Assembly: GCF_045038405.1 (NCBI RefSeq)
Contig: NZ_CP173660.1
Location: forward strand, 2,480,001-2,544,000
Length of the DNA: 64,000 nucleotides
Direction of reading: 5' to 3'
From: Sellimonas caecigallum
GTDB taxonomy: Bacteria > Bacillota > Clostridia > Lachnospirales > Lachnospiraceae
Positions 33,592-42,214 of the stretch are shown here, piece after piece (the stretch's first letter is position 1; every line of letters begins with the position of its first letter). The translations under genes and the position numbers were made by a program. The notes beneath the pieces are model-generated. The model had not been told where the DNA came from and did no database searches. It worked only from the letters and a program-made list of their open reading frames with translations.

Positions 33592-35811
33592 ATGAAAAAA
33601 GTAAAATTTCTGAAAAAAGTTGCTGCGGCTCTTTTGGGGATAATGCTGGTAAGTACATCGGTTCCTGTCTATGCGGCAGACACAGCGGAAAATACGGCAG
33701 CAAATGAAACCCAGACCGGTAACGTAATCTCGGAGACACCGGAAGTACCGGAGGAGACACCGGAAGAGACGCCGGAAGTACCGGAGGAGACGCCGGAAGA
33801 GACACCGGAAGTACCGGAGGAGACGCCGGAAGTACCGGAAGAGAGTCCGGAAACGCCGGAGACACCAGAAGAAACGCCAGAAGTGCCTGAGGAGACAGAG
33901 ACACATGTGGAGTATCAGGTACATGTACAAACATATGGATGGCAGGATTGGGTACAAGACGGTGTAACAAGCGGAACAACAGAACAGTCCAAACGTTTAG
34001 AAGCAATCCGTATCAAGCTGAATGACACTGGAATATCAGGAGATGTGGAATACCGTACTCATGTACAGACGTATGGATGGCAAAATTGGGTAAAAAACGG
34101 AGCAATCAGCGGGACGATGCAAGAGAGCAAACGTCTGGAGGCTATTGAAATCCGTTTGACAGGCGACCTGGAACAGCAATATGATATTTATTACCGTGCG
34201 CACGTGCAGAATTTCGGCTGGCTTGACTGGGCCAAGAACGGACAGACAGCAGGGTCAGAACAGTATTCTTACCGAATGGAAGCGTTGGAAATCTGTCTGG
34301 TAGAGAAAAATCAGGAAGCACCTGGAGAGACTACAGAACCGTGCAAATATCCGCCGCTGCTATACAGAACCCACGTTCAGGGAATTGGCTGGCAGCCTGT
34401 TGTAAAAGATGGGGATACAAGCGGAACGCTCGGGCAAAGCAGAAGGCTGGAGGCATTTTCTCTTTCTCTGAATCATCAGAAATATGAAGGATCTGTCGAG
34501 TACCGATCTCATGTCCAGGGAATCGGCTGGCAGTCCTGGGTACAGAATGGTGCGACAAGCGGAACAGTCGGAGAAAATAAACGTCTGGAAGCTATAGAGA
34601 TCCGTTTGACGGGTGCGATGGCAGAGTATTACGATATTTATTATCGCGCCCATGTCCAGCAGTTCGGCTGGCTTGGCTGGGCAAAAAACGGGGAACCTGC
34701 GGGAACTCAGGAATATTCATATCGGATGGAAGCATTGGAAATCCGTCTTGTGGAAAAAGGCGGGGCAGCACCGGGGACAGGCGGGGAGGCATGTAAGTAT
34801 CCTCCGACACTCTATCGTGCTCATGTTCAGAAATATGGCTGGCTTGGTTGGTCTGCTGATGGATCCGCAAGCGGAACGTTCGGAGAGAGCAAGAGAATGG
34901 AAGCTCTTGAAATCCGGCTTAACAGACAGAAGTATGCAGGGGATATCGAGTACCGATCTCATGTCCAGGGAATCGGCTGGCAGTCCTGGGTAAAAAATGG
35001 AGCCACGAGCGGCACTACAGGAGAGAATAAGCGCCTGGAAGCTATCGAGATTCGTCTGACAGGAGAAATGGCAAAGTATTACGATATTTATTACCGCGCC
35101 CATGTCCAGCAGTTCGGCTGGCTTGGCTGGGCAAAAAACGGGGAGTCAGCTGGGACGTCTCAGTATGGATATCGCATGGAAGCTTTTGAGATCCGTTTGC
35201 TTCCAAAAGGTTCCCAGGCACCAGGTTCCACATCAAATGCATTCCGTAAAGGGAAAGCGGGATGGTACTACGAGAATGGATACAAATTTTATTATGTGAA
35301 CAATGTGAAACAGACTGATATCAGAAATGTGATCGGAGCCCAGTCTTCCTATGTCATCAAGATCAACAAAGCGCAAAGTTGTGTGACAGTTTACGCAAAC
35401 GACGGCAGCAATGGCTATATCATTCCGGTTGTGGCATTTGCTTGCTCCCCTGGATCCGGTACACCGACCGGCACTTTCAGTACATCAGACAAATATCGGT
35501 GGCATACACTCTATGGAGCAAAAGGACAGTGGTGTACAAGGATTACAGGACATATCCTGTTCCACTCACTTCCGTATACAGATTTCAACAATCGGACTAT
35601 GATGCCAAATCAGTACAACAAGCTTGGAACATGGGCGTCCAGCGGCTGTATCCGCCTGAGGGCAGGAGACGCAAAATGGATTTACGATTACTGCAAATCC
35701 GGAACAAAGGTCATTATCTATAATGAATCCAGCCCAGGTCCGCTTGGGAAACCAGTCTATGCAAAGATTCCGGCAAATCAGAATTGGGATCCAACAGATC
35801 CAACGATCTGA
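33592..35811 (+). CDS. ChW-repeat L,D-transpeptidase
   Basis: A 739-residue exported protein. Residues 1-30 are a signal peptide. Residues about 45-105 are a proline/glutamate-rich spacer of PEETPEVPEE repeats. Residues about 108-560 hold nine ChW repeats in three triplets. The C-terminal domain is YkuD-like (YVIKINKAQSCVTVYA, PTGTFSTSDKY, ILFHSLPYTDF and WASSGCIRLRAGDAKWIYDY, where SSGCIR holds the catalytic cysteine and arginine). It likely forms 3-3 cross-links in, or attaches proteins to, peptidoglycan outside the membrane. It starts after GGGAGG. SHGCIR is usual; here H is replaced by S. Confidence 0.9.
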   Translation: MKKVKFLKKVAAALLGIMLVSTSVPVYAADTAENTAANETQTGNVISETPEVPEETPEETPEVPEETPEETPEVPEETPEVPEESPETPETPEETPEVPEETETHVEYQVHVQTYGWQDWVQDGVTSGTTEQSKRLEAIRIKLNDTGISGDVEYRTHVQTYGWQNWVKNGAISGTMQESKRLEAIEIRLTGDLEQQYDIYYRAHVQNFGWLDWAKNGQTAGSEQYSYRMEALEICLVEKNQEAPGETTEPCKYPPLLYRTHVQGIGWQPVVKDGDTSGTLGQSRRLEAFSLSLNHQKYEGSVEYRSHVQGIGWQSWVQNGATSGTVGENKRLEAIEIRLTGAMAEYYDIYYRAHVQQFGWLGWAKNGEPAGTQEYSYRMEALEIRLVEKGGAAPGTGGEACKYPPTLYRAHVQKYGWLGWSADGSASGTFGESKRMEALEIRLNRQKYAGDIEYRSHVQGIGWQSWVKNGATSGTTGENKRLEAIEIRLTGEMAKYYDIYYRAHVQQFGWLGWAKNGESAGTSQYGYRMEAFEIRLLPKGSQAPGSTSNAFRKGKAGWYYENGYKFYYVNNVKQTDIRNVIGAQSSYVIKINKAQSCVTVYANDGSNGYIIPVVAFACSPGSGTPTGTFSTSDKYRWHTLYGAKGQWCTRITGHILFHSLPYTDFNNRTMMPNQYNKLGTWASSGCIRLRAGDAKWIYDYCKSGTKVIIYNESSPGPLGKPVYAKIPANQNWDPTDPTI
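33741..33900 (+). repeat. tandem coding repeats for a P/E-rich spacer
   Basis: Tandem 15- and 30-base units (CCGGAGGAGACACCGGAAG and variants) encode alternating EETPEVPEE and EETPEETPE. They lie in the wall-spanning spacer and are prone to length change by slippage. Confidence 0.8.
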
Positions 35812-35852
35812 TCCATGCAAACGGCAGCATCTGTTTTAGGAGGAAAAAAAGA

Positions 35853-36455
35853 ATGGATAAGAAAACAATGTATAAATTAACTTACGGTTTATTTGTAGTG
35901 ACAGCAAAGGAAGGAGAAAAGGACAACGGCTGCATAACAAACACAGCAGGGCAGGTCACTTCCACACCAAACAGAATTTCCCTCACAGTACATAAAGAGA
36001 ATTACACACACGGGATGATCATGAGGACAGGTGTATTCAATGTGTCTGTGATATCAGAGAAGGCATCTTTCGGCCTGTTCCGGCATTTTGGGTTCCAGAG
36101 TGGAAAAACAGTAGATAAGTTTGCTGATTTTCAGGCGGCCAAGAGGACAGAAAACGGACTTTTTGCTGTCACAGAAGGGACGAATGCATGGCTTTCAGCA
36201 AAGGTTGTACAGACTGTGGATCTAGGAACTCACACGATGTTTATCGCAGATGTGACGGACGCAGAGGTGCTTTCCGATGAGCCGTCAGCCACATACGCCT
36301 ACTATCAGTCCAATATCAAAAATGCTCCAATGCCGGAGAAAAAAGCGGGGTGGAGATGTAAGATTTGTGGATATATTTATGAAGGAGAAGTGCTTCCGGA
36401 TGACTTTATCTGTCCAATATGCAAACATGGAGCGGCAGATTTTGAGAAAATCTGA
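35853..36455 (+). CDS. flavin reductase-rubredoxin fusion
   Basis: A 200-residue protein. Residues 1-150 are a flavin-reductase-like FMN domain (TYGLFVVTAKEGEKDNGCITNTAGQVTSTPNRISLTVHK, NYTHGMI). Residues about 158-200 are a rubredoxin domain (WRCKICGYIYEG and CPICKHGAADF) with all four cysteines. Such proteins (Hrb-like) pass electrons from NADH to flavodiiron or oxygen-scavenging partners. ATG 35853 follows AGGAGG. A terminator follows. Confidence 0.9.
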   Translation: MDKKTMYKLTYGLFVVTAKEGEKDNGCITNTAGQVTSTPNRISLTVHKENYTHGMIMRTGVFNVSVISEKASFGLFRHFGFQSGKTVDKFADFQAAKRTENGLFAVTEGTNAWLSAKVVQTVDLGTHTMFIADVTDAEVLSDEPSATYAYYQSNIKNAPMPEKKAGWRCKICGYIYEGEVLPDDFICPICKHGAADFEKI

Positions 36456-36470
36456 TATTAGAATACTGAT

Positions 36471-36505
36471 GCGGGGGATGACGTAAGCGCACCCCCGCGT
36501 TTTGT
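36471..36505 (+). terminator. intrinsic terminator
   Basis: GCGGGGG pairs with CCCCCGC around ATGACGTAAGCGCA, followed by GTTTT, 15 bases after the flavin reductase stop. Confidence 0.75.
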
Positions 36506-36678
36506 GTCTTGAACAGCGATTGTAGGGGGGAGACTGTACAAATGCAGGAAAAAAACAGTTGGAATCGAGGAACAAAAAGGGTATAATAGTCCTCGCCAAG
36601 AAATGATATGAAAAGTATGATGTCAGTATAACACAGGGACAGAGGACGGGCAACAGAGAAAGCAGAGAAGAGTTCTGT

Positions 36679-36716
36679 TTTTCCAAAACAGGACACCGAT
36701 TAGGCATCCTGTTTTT
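36679..36716 (-). terminator. possible terminator overlapping the pdaA-like stop
   Basis: Read leftward, AACAGGATGCC and GGTGTCCTGTT form a stem with wobble pairs around the stop codon region, flanked by A and T runs. Weak U-tract. Confidence 0.4.
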
Positions 36717-37527
36717 TGGAAAGCAGATCTTCCAGGGAAGCAAAGCGGTATCCCATTTCCTCCCATTTTGTCAGAAGTTCATCTAAAATCTGGGCGTTCG
36801 TGCTGGAAGTATTGTGGAGAAGCACGATAGCCCCCGGGTGAATCCGTCCGAGGAGCTTTTCAAATGCTTCCTCTTTTGAAGGTTGTTGATCCTGATACCA
36901 GTCTACGTAGGCAAGACTCCAGAAAAAGGTATAGTAGCCAAGACTGTCAGCCATTTTCAGATTTTGCAGGCTGTACTTCCCCTGAGGCGGTCGGTAGTAA
37001 TGGGGCATCTCTTGCCCCGTCGTCTCTTTAAAAAGGTTTTCGACGCTTTTTAATTCTTTCAGGAAATCTTCCTTTGAGGAAATGGAAGACATATTTGGAT
37101 GATGATATGTATGGTTGGCTACAATATGACCTTCGTCGACCATGCGTTTTACCATATCGGGAGCGCTTTCCAGGTAGGTCCCCACAATAAAGAAAGCAGC
37201 CGGTGCTTCGTGTTTTTTCAAAGCATCCAGAATAGCTTTTGTGTTTCCATTTTCAAATCCGCAGTCGAAAGTAAGATAAATGACTTTTTCATCTGTATCG
37301 TCAAGAAAAGATGCATGATAGTTCCAGAGTTCGTCTGAAGAAGCATTCCCCACAGGAGGAGAGCCCTCTTCCTGGAACCCAAGTCCCCAGTTTTCTGAAG
37401 CGGAAGAGGCAGTTTCCCTGGCGTTCATCTGCTCCGTGAGTTTTCCTGCTCCGATGCCGACGAAGTAAGAGACAACGAGAAACAGAGCGGTCAGGAAAAG
37501 TTTCCGATAACATCGGATATGTTTCAT
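36700..37527 (-). CDS. polysaccharide deacetylase, PdaA-like
   Basis: A 275-residue protein with an N-terminal membrane anchor (LFLTALFLVVSYFVGIGAG) and a NodB-type domain. Motifs are YLTFDCGFENGNT, ANHTYHHPNMSS (metal HxxxH), YYRPPQGKYS and GAIVLLHNTSS. The order and the FEN/YEN pattern match PdaA, which deacetylates muramic acid to help form muramic-delta-lactam in the spore cortex. The first metal aspartate motif is FDCG where PdaA has FDNG. It is divergent from dus. Confidence 0.85.
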   Translation of the reverse strand: MKHIRCYRKLFLTALFLVVSYFVGIGAGKLTEQMNARETASSASENWGLGFQEEGSPPVGNASSDELWNYHASFLDDTDEKVIYLTFDCGFENGNTKAILDALKKHEAPAAFFIVGTYLESAPDMVKRMVDEGHIVANHTYHHPNMSSISSKEDFLKELKSVENLFKETTGQEMPHYYRPPQGKYSLQNLKMADSLGYYTFFWSLAYVDWYQDQQPSKEEAFEKLLGRIHPGAIVLLHNTSSTNAQILDELLTKWEEMGYRFASLEDLLSKKQDA

Positions 37528-37606
37528 ATACGTTTACCTGCAAATTGTCTTGTTGATTGATAGTATGCGGAAAACTGTAAAAATAGTAGACGAAAGGATT
37601 AAAACG

Positions 37607-38542
37607 ATGATGTATTATATGGCACCTCTTGAGGGAGTGACCGATTTCGTGTATCGAGGTTTGTTTGACCGGTATTTTGGACCGGCTGACAAATATTTTA
37701 TTCCGTTCCTGACACCTGCAGAAGGAGGAAAGCTTTCCAGAAGACAAAAAGCGGATGTCCTCTGGGAGAACAATGAAGGGCTTGCCTCGGTGCCTCAGAT
37801 TCTGACCAATTCCCCGGAGGAGTTTGCTGCCCTTGCTGTCAGGCTTCACAAATGGGGGTACAGGGAAGTGAACCTGAATCTTGGATGTCCGTCCAGGACA
37901 GTCGTATCAAAAGGGAAGGGGGCTGGATTACTCAGGGAAAGAGAATACCTTAGGGAATTTCTGGATCGTATTTTCGACAAGGCCGATGTGGAAATTTCTA
38001 TAAAAACAAGAATAGGGGCAGAAGATCCGGAGGAGTTTGATATGCTCTTAGAACTCTACAATCAGTACCCAGTCAAAGAACTCATCGTTCATCCTCGTAC
38101 ACTGACAGAATATTATAAAGGCGCCCCACACCTTGATGCATATATAAAGGCCATGAAAAAATCCAGGCATCCACTCTGTTACAACGGCGACCTTTTTACT
38201 GCAGAGGATGTGCAGCGTCTTCGGAAGAAATGTCCAGGTGTGGAGCGATTGATGTTTGGGAGAGGACTCATTGGAAATCCCTCTCTTTTGTCGGAAATAA
38301 AGGGCGAAAGAAAAGCAGGGCCCTCCGTCTATCTGGAATTTCAAAATGCCCTTGTGGAAGCATATCGGGAAAAACTCGGGAAGGAAAAATATGTACTTGC
38401 GAAGATGAAAGAACTGTGGACATACCGCGGGATGACAGGGCTTCTTGGGCGCACCGGGATAGAGCGGATACAAAGGACCAGAAGTCTGAAAGAATATATG
38501 GAAGAGATAAAAAGAAGCGAAGGAGAGGAAGTAAATGCGTGA
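37607..38542 (+). CDS. tRNA-dihydrouridine synthase
   Basis: A 311-residue FMN-dependent Dus-family protein. MYYMAPLEGVTDFVYRGLFDR is the FMN-binding start, NLNLGCPSRTVVSKGKGAGLL holds the catalytic cysteine, and VHPRTLTEYYKGAPH and RLMFGRGLIGNPSL follow. It reduces uridines in tRNA loops. ATG 37607 follows AAAGGA; the frame extends back to 37550 without a site. It overlaps the next gene by 8 bases. Confidence 0.92.
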   Translation: MMYYMAPLEGVTDFVYRGLFDRYFGPADKYFIPFLTPAEGGKLSRRQKADVLWENNEGLASVPQILTNSPEEFAALAVRLHKWGYREVNLNLGCPSRTVVSKGKGAGLLREREYLREFLDRIFDKADVEISIKTRIGAEDPEEFDMLLELYNQYPVKELIVHPRTLTEYYKGAPHLDAYIKAMKKSRHPLCYNGDLFTAEDVQRLRKKCPGVERLMFGRGLIGNPSLLSEIKGERKAGPSVYLEFQNALVEAYREKLGKEKYVLAKMKELWTYRGMTGLLGRTGIERIQRTRSLKEYMEEIKRSEGEEVNA

Positions 38543-39026
38543 GATGAGATTGAAAAAGCGGGAAATTACGGATCAGGCCACACTTCGGGAGATCGTTGAA
38601 AAGAGCGCGGTCGTACGGATAGGCGTCGCGGATGAAGACGGAATCTTTGTTATCCCGTTGAACTTCGGATATGACTGGACGATCAAAAAAACAGGAGAAC
38701 CGGAGTGGAAAATCTATATTCATTCCGCTCAGAAAGGAAGAAAGGCAGACGCTTTCCGAAAACATCCCGTCGTTGCCATTGAGATGGATATCGAACGAGG
38801 TGTTATTACTGGAGAGTATTCCTGTGCATATTCCTGTTCCTATCAGAGTATTATGGGAAGTGGCAAGATACGTCTTTTGACAGAAAAGGAAGAAAAGCTG
38901 CATGGTCTTGAGAAGATCATGGAACATATGGCCCCTGACGCTGATATCCGATTCGAGACAAATATGATCGAAGCAGCGGATGTGTACTGTATTGATGTGA
39001 CTTCTTTTACAGGAAAAGAGAGATAA
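38535..39026 (+). CDS. pyridoxamine 5'-phosphate oxidase-family, Nim-like flavoprotein
   Basis: A 163-residue split-barrel protein: MRLKKREITDQATLREIVEKSAVVRIGVADEDGIFVIPLNFGY, YIHSAQKGRKADAFRKHPVVAIEMD, CSYQSIMGSGKIRLL. This is the NimA-like group, some of which reduce nitroimidazoles. Its start overlaps dus, so it is co-expressed. Confidence 0.85.
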   Translation: MREMRLKKREITDQATLREIVEKSAVVRIGVADEDGIFVIPLNFGYDWTIKKTGEPEWKIYIHSAQKGRKADAFRKHPVVAIEMDIERGVITGEYSCAYSCSYQSIMGSGKIRLLTEKEEKLHGLEKIMEHMAPDADIRFETNMIEAADVYCIDVTSFTGKER

Positions 39027-39053
39027 AAAAGACAACGTATGAAGGAGAAATCT

Positions 39054-39094
39054 GCCGCATATATTGCTAGAAAAGCAAGGTGTGCGGCGTTTTT
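39054..39094 (+). terminator. terminator-like hairpin just before yqfC
   Basis: GCCGCA (39054-39059) pairs with TGCGGC (39083-39088), with an inner TTGCT/AGCAA stem, followed by GTTTTTAT. The T run ends at the yqfC start codon (39095), so it could act as an attenuator for the sporulation genes. Confidence 0.6.
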
Positions 39095-39424
39095 ATGGGA
39101 ACAAGGCAAAACAAAAAAAACAACGGAAAAGAGCCGCGTGGAGATATCGTACGAAAAAAGATTGCTGAGGCGGCAGATGTTCCTAAAGATGTTGTGCTTG
39201 GGATGCCGCTGGTTTCCTTGACGGGAAAAGCGGAACTATGTATAGAGAATTACAGAGGGATTTTGGAATATACAGAAGAATTGATCCGGATTCGGACAAA
39301 GGAAGGTGTTCTTAGGGTCACAGGACGACGAATGCGGATTGAGTACTATCTTGATGATGAGATGCAGATCACAGGGAATATAGCAAAAGTGGAATTTGAG
39401 AACAAGGAGGATGGACATTGCTGA
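39095..39424 (+). CDS. yqfC: sporulation protein YqfC
   Basis: A 109-residue protein. After a basic start, KKIAEAADVPKDVVLGMPLVSLTGKAELCIENYRGILEYTEELIRIRTKEGVLRVTG is the YqfC family core. The gene always precedes yqfD in spore formers. The ATG lies right behind a terminator-like hairpin and lacks a clear ribosome site, so start or regulation may be unusual. The stop overlaps the yqfD TTG start. Confidence 0.9.
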   Translation: MGTRQNKKNNGKEPRGDIVRKKIAEAADVPKDVVLGMPLVSLTGKAELCIENYRGILEYTEELIRIRTKEGVLRVTGRRMRIEYYLDDEMQITGNIAKVEFENKEDGHC

Positions 39425-40665
39425 CTCGGATATTGCGATACGTAAAAGGTTATGTCAGAATCCGGATCAGGGGAAATTCTCCAGAACGGTTTCTGAATCT
39501 GTGTCGGTATCATCATATTCCGGTATGGGGTCTGGAACCAAAGGGGCATGCGTATGAGATGTATGTTACCATCCACGGAGTAAAACATCTTGGCCCCATT
39601 TTGCGGAAGACCAACACGAGAATGCGGATCCTGAAAAAATACGGCCTTCCTTTCTTTCTCTTTCAGCATAGAAAACGAAAAGTATTTTTTGCCGGGTGTC
39701 TGGGATGTCTGGCTCTTATTTATGTGCTGTCGTTGTTTGTGTGGGATATACAGATAGAAGGAAATTATAAAAAGACCGACGAGACGCTCCTTGCTTTCCT
39801 GAGAAAAGAGAAGATTGCCTGCGGAATGAGACGCTCGGAAGTGGATTGCCCAGAGATCGCAAAGATGATCCGGAAAGAGTTCGAAGATGTGATATGGGTC
39901 TCCGCTTCTTTGGAAGGGTGCCGCATCCGCATTGCTATAAAAGAAAACAGCGATTCCGGGGAAGAGGCTGAACAAGGGGCGGAAGAAAAGAAGACAGGAG
40001 AAAACAGTGAAGAAGGGACAGATCTTATCGCGGAAAAAGACGGTGTCGTGCGAAAGATCGTAGTTCGAAATGGTATTCCGCAGGTCCATGAAGGAGATCA
40101 GGTAAAAAAAGGAGATCTTCTTGTATCAGGGAAAGTGGAGATAAAAAATGACAGCCAGGAAATCACAGGATGGCAATACCAGCATTCCGACGCGGACATC
40201 TGGATGGAAACAGAACAGGAGTATGAGGATATTCTGAACCTTAGTTACAAGGAAAAGCGTTATGAAAAACGGGAAAAGCATCAGATTTATTGGAAAACAG
40301 GGAAAAAGGAATATGCTCTTGGGAGCGAGATGAAAGCTGGAAAACAGATGGAGATTCATTCCTCAGAAGTAAGGATCGGTCTGTCGAAAAGTTTTCAGTT
40401 TCCCATTTCCGTAGGCATCCGGACGATGCGGACGTACAAAAATATTGGGAAAACCTACACCCAGGAAGAGTTTCAGAAAATCCTCAGTGAAAGATTTGCA
40501 CTATTCCAGAGGGATTTAAGAAAAAAAGGGGTTCAAATTTTGGAGAATAATGTTAAAATATACAAGGACAAAGACAACGCATATGCAAGGGGAACATTAA
40601 CTCTGCTTGAAAAATGCGGAAAGGAAAGAAAGACAGAACATGGGAACGTTAGAGAGAATGATTGA
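39418..40665 (+). CDS. yqfD: sporulation protein YqfD
   Basis: A 415-residue membrane protein needed in spore formation (mother-cell compartment in Bacillus). It has RILRYVKGYVRIRIRGNSPERFLNLC at the start and a membrane helix at about 90-105 (FAGCLGCLALIYVLSLFVWDIQIEGN). A large external domain follows, with VRKIVVRNGIPQVHEGDQVKKGDLLVSG. It starts with TTG 7 bases after AAGGAGG. Confidence 0.92.
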   Translation: MLTRILRYVKGYVRIRIRGNSPERFLNLCRYHHIPVWGLEPKGHAYEMYVTIHGVKHLGPILRKTNTRMRILKKYGLPFFLFQHRKRKVFFAGCLGCLALIYVLSLFVWDIQIEGNYKKTDETLLAFLRKEKIACGMRRSEVDCPEIAKMIRKEFEDVIWVSASLEGCRIRIAIKENSDSGEEAEQGAEEKKTGENSEEGTDLIAEKDGVVRKIVVRNGIPQVHEGDQVKKGDLLVSGKVEIKNDSQEITGWQYQHSDADIWMETEQEYEDILNLSYKEKRYEKREKHQIYWKTGKKEYALGSEMKAGKQMEIHSSEVRIGLSKSFQFPISVGIRTMRTYKNIGKTYTQEEFQKILSERFALFQRDLRKKGVQILENNVKIYKDKDNAYARGTLTLLEKCGKERKTEHGNVREND

Positions 40666-41653
40666 AATTCCGGCTGAGCACGAAGGAAATGTATTTGGAC
40701 AGCTGGACGTCCATGCCAAGAAGATAGAACGGATTCTTCACGTGACTTTTATCGCAAGAAATGGAAGCGTGAAGATCATGGGAGAAGAACATCGGACAAA
40801 ACAGGCGGAAGAAATTCTTGAAAAGCTTCTGGAGCTTTCCAGAAGAGGAAATGTCATAACAGAACAAAATGTGGATTATCTGCTGGCACTGTCTATGGAA
40901 AATGAAAAAGGGGATGTCCTGGAAATCGACAAAGACGTGCTTGCCTATACGATCCAGGGGAAACCTGTAAAGCCAAAGACGTTTGGACAGAAATCTTACG
41001 TGGATGCCATCCGCAACGATATGGTTGTATTCGGACTTGGCCCTGCCGGAACAGGAAAGACTTATCTTGCCATGGCCATGGCTATTACAGCATTTAAAAA
41101 CAATGAAGTGGGCAGGATCATCCTGACAAGACCGGCTATTGAAGCAGGGGAAAAGCTTGGATTCCTTCCGGGCGATCTGCAAAGTAAGATCGATCCGTAT
41201 CTGAGACCGCTTTATGATGCACTGTATCAGATCATGGGTGCAGAAAGCTTCCAGAAAAATTCAGAAAAAGGTCTGATTGAGGTGGCGCCGCTGGCTTACA
41301 TGAGAGGACGGACACTGGACAACGCTTTTATCATTCTGGATGAAGCACAAAATACGACGCCGGCTCAGATGAAGATGTTTCTAACGAGAATCGGATTCGG
41401 GTCAAAAGTCGTTATTACCGGGGATGAGACACAAAAGGACCTTCCTTCAGGTCAGATGTCAGGTCTTGATGTGGCGGTAAAAGTAGTCAAAAATTTGGAT
41501 GGTATCAGCATCTGCCGTTTGACCAGCAAAGACGTAGTGCGTCATCCGCTCGTACAGAAGATCGTCAAAGCGTATGAGGCATACGAAAAAATGGAAGACA
41601 AGGGGAAGAAGAGAAAGAATAAAAGCAGGAGAATCAGAGGACAAAAGGAGTAA
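40640..41653 (+). CDS. phoH: PhoH-like ATPase
   Basis: A 337-residue P-loop ATPase. Walker A is FGLGPAGTGKTYLAMA and Walker B is FIILDEAQNTT, and ITGDETQKDLP follows. The N-terminal KH-like part is typical of the PhoL/PhoH group beside ybeY. It may be an RNA helicase or work with the YbeY nuclease on rRNA. ATG 40640 lies inside the yqfD end; an upstream TTG at 40607 is less likely. Confidence 0.92.
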   Translation: MGTLERMIEIPAEHEGNVFGQLDVHAKKIERILHVTFIARNGSVKIMGEEHRTKQAEEILEKLLELSRRGNVITEQNVDYLLALSMENEKGDVLEIDKDVLAYTIQGKPVKPKTFGQKSYVDAIRNDMVVFGLGPAGTGKTYLAMAMAITAFKNNEVGRIILTRPAIEAGEKLGFLPGDLQSKIDPYLRPLYDALYQIMGAESFQKNSEKGLIEVAPLAYMRGRTLDNAFIILDEAQNTTPAQMKMFLTRIGFGSKVVITGDETQKDLPSGQMSGLDVAVKVVKNLDGISICRLTSKDVVRHPLVQKIVKAYEAYEKMEDKGKKRKNKSRRIRGQKE

Positions 41654-41655
41654 AG

Positions 41656-42150
41656 ATGAGTTTATATTTTGAAGAAGAGTCAGATATCAGACTTTCTATC
41701 GACTGTGAAAAGACGGCCAGGGAAGTGATAGATGCAGCCCTTGATTATGAGAACTTTCCATATGAAGCGGAAGTGGAAATTCTTCTGACGGACAATGAAG
41801 CGATCCAGGAACTGAACAGAGAGTACCGAGATATAGACAGGCCGACAGACGTCCTGTCTTTCCCAATGATCTCCTACGACAAAGCAGGGGATTTTTCAAT
41901 CCTGGAGTCGGAAGAAGATTGCTTCAACCCTGAGACCGGGGAAGCGGTACTTGGAAATATTGTGATTTCCAAAGAAAAAGTTCTGGCTCAGGCACAGGAA
42001 TACGGGCATTCGGTTTTGCGAGAGTACGCGTTTTTGATCGCTCACAGTATGCTGCATCTGATGGGATATGACCATATGGAGGAAGAAGAGAGGCTTGTGA
42101 TGGAGGCGAAACAAAAAGAGATCCTGGAAAAGCTTGGGATATCCAGATGA
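41656..42150 (+). CDS. ybeY: endoribonuclease YbeY
   Basis: A 164-residue metal-dependent nuclease. The zinc motif is HSMLHLMGYDHMEEEE, preceded by NREYRDIDRPTDVLSFPM and LGNIVISKEKVLAQA. It matures 16S rRNA and helps ribosome quality control. It follows phoH by 2 bases. Slightly long, normal for Clostridia. Confidence 0.95.
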   Translation: MSLYFEEESDIRLSIDCEKTAREVIDAALDYENFPYEAEVEILLTDNEAIQELNREYRDIDRPTDVLSFPMISYDKAGDFSILESEEDCFNPETGEAVLGNIVISKEKVLAQAQEYGHSVLREYAFLIAHSMLHLMGYDHMEEEERLVMEAKQKEILEKLGISR

Positions 42151-42214
42151 TGTGTTGGCGCTGACACAAAGTGTATAAAATCAGACAAAAGAAAAAGAAA
42201 TAGCGGGGTGTTTT

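Noticed and set aside
33741..33900. Short tandem repeats considered as a CRISPR or satellite array
   Set aside because: They keep the coding frame of a P/E-rich spacer and have no spacers between units.
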